Origin: JAUYQR01 sp050632395
Lineage (GTDB): Bacteria; Pseudomonadota; Alphaproteobacteria; Rhodobacterales; Rhodobacteraceae
Length of the DNA: 64,000 nt
Assembly: GCF_050632395.1 (NCBI RefSeq)
Contig: NZ_CP192600.1
Span: forward strand, 806,001 to 870,000
Direction of reading: 5' to 3'
The translations under genes and the position numbers were made by a program. Of this stretch, positions 61,800 through 64,000 are shown piece after piece. Under the pieces are notes generated by a model, which worked only from the letters and a program-made list of their open reading frames with translations, had not been told where the DNA came from and made no database searches. Position 1 is the first letter of the stretch; each line of letters opens with the position of its first letter.

Positions 61800-62456
61800 G
61801 TGACTGACAAGGCTCTGAAATTAGTCAATGCATTTTACGCCGCCAAGCGCGTCAATCATTATTATCACATGCATACGAGCGGAGATGAGCTCGTAAATCA
61901 GCGCGTAAGCGTTGAAAACATTCACAAAATTATCGAACTCTTAACAGACCTCGTCATCGAAAAAGATGAAGTGGATGTTGAATCTGAGTTCCACAGGGCA
62001 TTTGTGGAGCGATATGTTGATCAGGCCGGAAATAAAGTAAACAAAATCCACGTGATAAAGTCGGAGGCCTCTTGGTGGAAGCGCTTCGCGTGCGTAAAGG
62101 AACTTTGTCACATTTTGGTAGACACGGAAGAAGACTTTCAACCTGATCCATGTGTAACCATTGGTAACATGAAGGAAACTCCACACTTTATGGAGGAACA
62201 CACCAGTCCGGAAGCGGACTCTGAGTATCTCGCGGAAGTGATCGCGATGGAACTAATCTATCCTCTCGAACACCGTCGAGAAGATATCATGATGCTTGAG
62301 CAAGCCAGCACGACTATTGAGGCAATTTCGGAACGGAGAGATGTCCCTCGCAAGTACGTTTCTTTGGGCGTAACGAACGGGCACTTCGAAACATGCGTCA
62401 AGATATGGAAGTCTCTCAAGGCGGTTGAACCACCAAACTTGGACGAATTGCTGTGA
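61800..62456 (+). CDS. Degenerate ImmA/IrrE-like protein (island gene 2)
   Basis: A 218-residue protein starting at GTG. RFACVKELCHILVD (95-108) is close to the ImmA/IrrE zinc motif RFTLAHELGHxL, but the first histidine of HExxH is K100; E101 and H104 remain. SEYLAEVIAMELIYP (141-155) matches the third-ligand helix ExEAxxFAxELLMP, with E142 in the ligand position. A C-terminal helical part follows (TIEAISERRDVPRKYVSLG). It may be a non-catalytic sensor or a changed peptidase. Very AT-rich: 61921-61980 has 22 G+C in 60 bases, so recent transfer is likely. Confidence 0.6.
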   Translation: MTDKALKLVNAFYAAKRVNHYYHMHTSGDELVNQRVSVENIHKIIELLTDLVIEKDEVDVESEFHRAFVERYVDQAGNKVNKIHVIKSEASWWKRFACVKELCHILVDTEEDFQPDPCVTIGNMKETPHFMEEHTSPEADSEYLAEVIAMELIYPLEHRREDIMMLEQASTTIEAISERRDVPRKYVSLGVTNGHFETCVKIWKSLKAVEPPNLDELL

Positions 62457-62490
62457 GCTTCACTGTGGTATCCATACTGGCAATCGGCGG

Positions 62491-62505
62491 TTAACAAACC
62501 CTTAA
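62491..62505. promoter_or_regulatory. CtrA-like motif TTAA-N7-TTAA
   Basis: TTAACAAACCCTTAA matches the CtrA half-site pair spacing used in alphaproteobacteria. It lies between the island and slyX, not directly upstream of a gene start, so its function is doubtful. Confidence 0.3.
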
Positions 62506-62546
62506 CCCAACCCCCTAACCCCTTGATATCCCACACCCCACCCGAG

Positions 62547-62563
62547 TGTCCCACGGTGGGACA
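62547..62563. promoter_or_regulatory. 17-base palindrome TGTCCCAC-G-GTGGGACA
   Basis: Two perfect eight-base arms around one central base. It lies in the 149-base gap between the island and the 3' end of slyX. It could be a protein-binding site or part of a dispersed repeat; no T-run makes it a terminator on either strand. Confidence 0.5.
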
Positions 62564-62605
62564 GGGCGGCTGGCCCAACGGCCCCGGCCTCCCCGAAGCC
62601 TCCCC

Positions 62606-62806
62606 TCACCAATGCGGCGGCCTCACGTTGGCCGCCGGGGCCTCCCCCAGCCCCGCCTCCCGCTCCGCTTCCCTCTCCGCCAGCATCGCCGCCAGCCGGG
62701 TCAGCCGGTCGATCTCCCGCCCTTGGCTCGCCACCACATCCGACAGATCCTCCACCGCCCGCGTCAGGTGGGCGATCCTTTCCTCCAGTGCCTCGGTCCG
62801 GTCCAT
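62606..62806 (-). CDS. slyX: SlyX family protein
   Basis: A 66-residue protein, a coiled coil throughout most of its length (ALEERIAHLTRAVEDLSDVV and REIDRLTRLAAMLAEREAER) ending in the family's conserved tail NVRPPHW. Function unknown in general. Divergent from hisS with 74 bases between the starts. Confidence 0.88.
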   Translation of the reverse strand: MDRTEALEERIAHLTRAVEDLSDVVASQGREIDRLTRLAAMLAEREAEREAGLGEAPAANVRPPHW

Positions 62807-62880
62807 CCCTCACCCCCGCTTGCCGCCCCCCCGGCCATTCGATACACGGGGGCCGCGACGATAGGCGAAGGGCCCGACCG

Positions 62881-64000
62881 ATGGCAAACGACAAATCCTC
62901 CCGCCGCCCCAGGGCCGAGACCCCAAAGGGTTTCCGCGATTACTTTGGCGCCGAGGTGACGGCCCGCAAGGCCATGCTCGACGCCATCGCCGAGGTCTAC
63001 CACCGCTACGGCTTCGATCCCTTGGAGACCAGCGCCGTCGAAACCGTCGAAGCCCTCGGCAAGTTCCTCCCCGACGTCGACCGCCCCAACGAGGGCGTGT
63101 TCGCCTGGCAGGACGAAGACGCCGACTGGCTCGCCCTCCGCTACGACCTCACCGCCCCATTGGCCCGCGTCGCCGCCCAGTACCGCAACGACCTGCCCAG
63201 CCCCTACCGCCGCTACGCGATGGGCCCGGTCTGGCGGAACGAAAAGCCCGGCCCCGGCCGCTTCCGCCAGTTCTACCAATGCGACGCCGACACGGTGGGC
63301 AGCGCCTCAGTCGCCGCCGACGCCGAAATCTGCGCTATGCTGGCCGACGCGCTGGAAACCGTCGGCATCCCCCGTGGCGACTACGTGGTGAGGGTCAACA
63401 ACCGCAAGGTCCTGAACGGCGTGATGGAAGTCGCGGGCCTTTCCGGTGACGACAAGGAAACCGAACGCGGCATCGTCCTGCGCGCCATCGACAAGATCGA
63501 CCGGCTTGGCGACGCCGGCGTGCGCGCCCTCCTCGGCGAAGGCCGCAAGGACGAGAGCGGGGATTTCACCAAGGGTGCGGGGCTTGGTCACGAGCAGGCA
63601 GAGGTCGTGATGGGCTTCATGGCCGCAAAGCGTGGCACCGGGGCCGAAACAGTGGCCCGCCTGCGAGAGTTGGTGGGAGCCTCGGCCATCGGGGTGGAAG
63701 GCGTGGCCGAGTTGGAAGGGATTGGCGACCTTCTGGCGGCGCAGGGCTACGGCCCCGACCGCATCGTGATCGACCCAGGGGTCGTCCGCGGCCTCGGCTA
63801 TTACACCGGGCCAGTCTATGAGGCGGAGCTAACCTTTGAAATCCTCGACGAGAAGGGCCGCAAGCGGCAGTTCGGATCGGTCGCGGGCGGCGGGCGGTAT
63901 GACGGGCTGGTGAAGCGATTTACCGGGCAGGACGTGCCTGCAACCGGAGTTTCCATCGGGGTAGACCGGCTGCTCGCTGCGTTGAAGGCCAAAGGGGGCG
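62881..64000 (+). CDS. hisS: Histidyl-tRNA synthetase, 3' end cut by the window
   Basis: Charges tRNA-His. The visible 373 residues contain class II motif 1 (TPKGFRDYFGAEV and following), motif 2 (VWRNEKPGPGRFRQFYQCDAD) and the HisRS signatures GLGYYTGPVYE and AGGGRYDGLV. The reading frame is open to the window edge; the C-terminal motif 3 end and anticodon-binding domain lie outside. Confidence 0.96.
   Translation, partial: MANDKSSRRPRAETPKGFRDYFGAEVTARKAMLDAIAEVYHRYGFDPLETSAVETVEALGKFLPDVDRPNEGVFAWQDEDADWLALRYDLTAPLARVAAQYRNDLPSPYRRYAMGPVWRNEKPGPGRFRQFYQCDADTVGSASVAADAEICAMLADALETVGIPRGDYVVRVNNRKVLNGVMEVAGLSGDDKETERGIVLRAIDKIDRLGDAGVRALLGEGRKDESGDFTKGAGLGHEQAEVVMGFMAAKRGTGAETVARLRELVGASAIGVEGVAELEGIGDLLAAQGYGPDRIVIDPGVVRGLGYYTGPVYEAELTFEILDEKGRKRQFGSVAGGGRYDGLVKRFTGQDVPATGVSIGVDRLLAALKAKGG

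Overview
The window comes from a high-GC alphaproteobacterium, most likely a member of the Rhodobacteraceae (Rhodobacter/Paracoccus-like). The evidence is the aerobic (CobG-type) cobalamin gene order, the Rhodobacterales-type ATP synthase block atpI-atpB-atpE-atpF'-atpF, the division regulator MipZ in place of MinCD, and an L31 without cysteines. Nearly all genes are intact and tightly packed, with many ATGA start/stop overlaps.

Region 1 (1-15846): cobalamin synthesis. cobO runs left off the window edge. A cobalamin riboswitch on the plus strand precedes a DUF1636 protein, cobW, cobN, cobG, cobH, cobI, cobJ, cobL, cobE, cobM, cobB, cobA and cobF. Together with cobK, which is nested on the opposite strand, these cover uroporphyrinogen III to cobalt-loaded and adenosylated corrinoid, except for cobS/cobT, cobQ, cobD, cobC, cobP, cobU and cobV, which are not in this window. 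An aminoglycoside-phosphotransferase-fold kinase closes the run.

Region 2 (15963-20528): accessory metabolism: flavodoxin-fold oxidoreductase, DMT exporter, LysR regulator, a tandem Rid-like protein and a PF11316-type glycosyltransferase.

Region 3 (20732-31256): housekeeping. ffh, a GNAT enzyme, chorismate mutase, rpsP, rimM, trmD, rplS and rpmE lie on one strand and end at a terminator; then come mipZ, an ArsR repressor with a visible operator, and the F0 part of ATP synthase.

Region 4 (31321-43707): GntR regulator, OmpA-like lipoprotein, Ada-like methyltransferase, nth, adenosine kinase, aldose epimerase, a zinc regulon (znuA divergent from zur-znuC-znuB with a Zur-like box between them), a secreted or anchored hypothetical protein, and a dimethylglycine dehydrogenase-type enzyme.

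Region 5 (43704-56236, minus strand): xdhA-xdhB-xdhC followed by a BMP-type nucleoside ABC transporter, a methyltransferase, a FAD oxidase and a GH25 lysozyme lipoprotein. This looks like uptake and oxidation of purines. A dispersed palindromic element lies in this cluster three times, twice inside coding sequence.

Region 6 (56472-64000): dnaE, a lone ParB-N protein, an AT-rich island (about 60900-62500), slyX and partial hisS. The island has a 71-residue protein with a very strong ribosome binding site and a 218-residue protein that looks like an ImmA/IrrE metallopeptidase whose zinc motif has lost its first histidine. It is the part least explained by known systems. No tRNA, rRNA, CRISPR array or insertion sequence was recognised.
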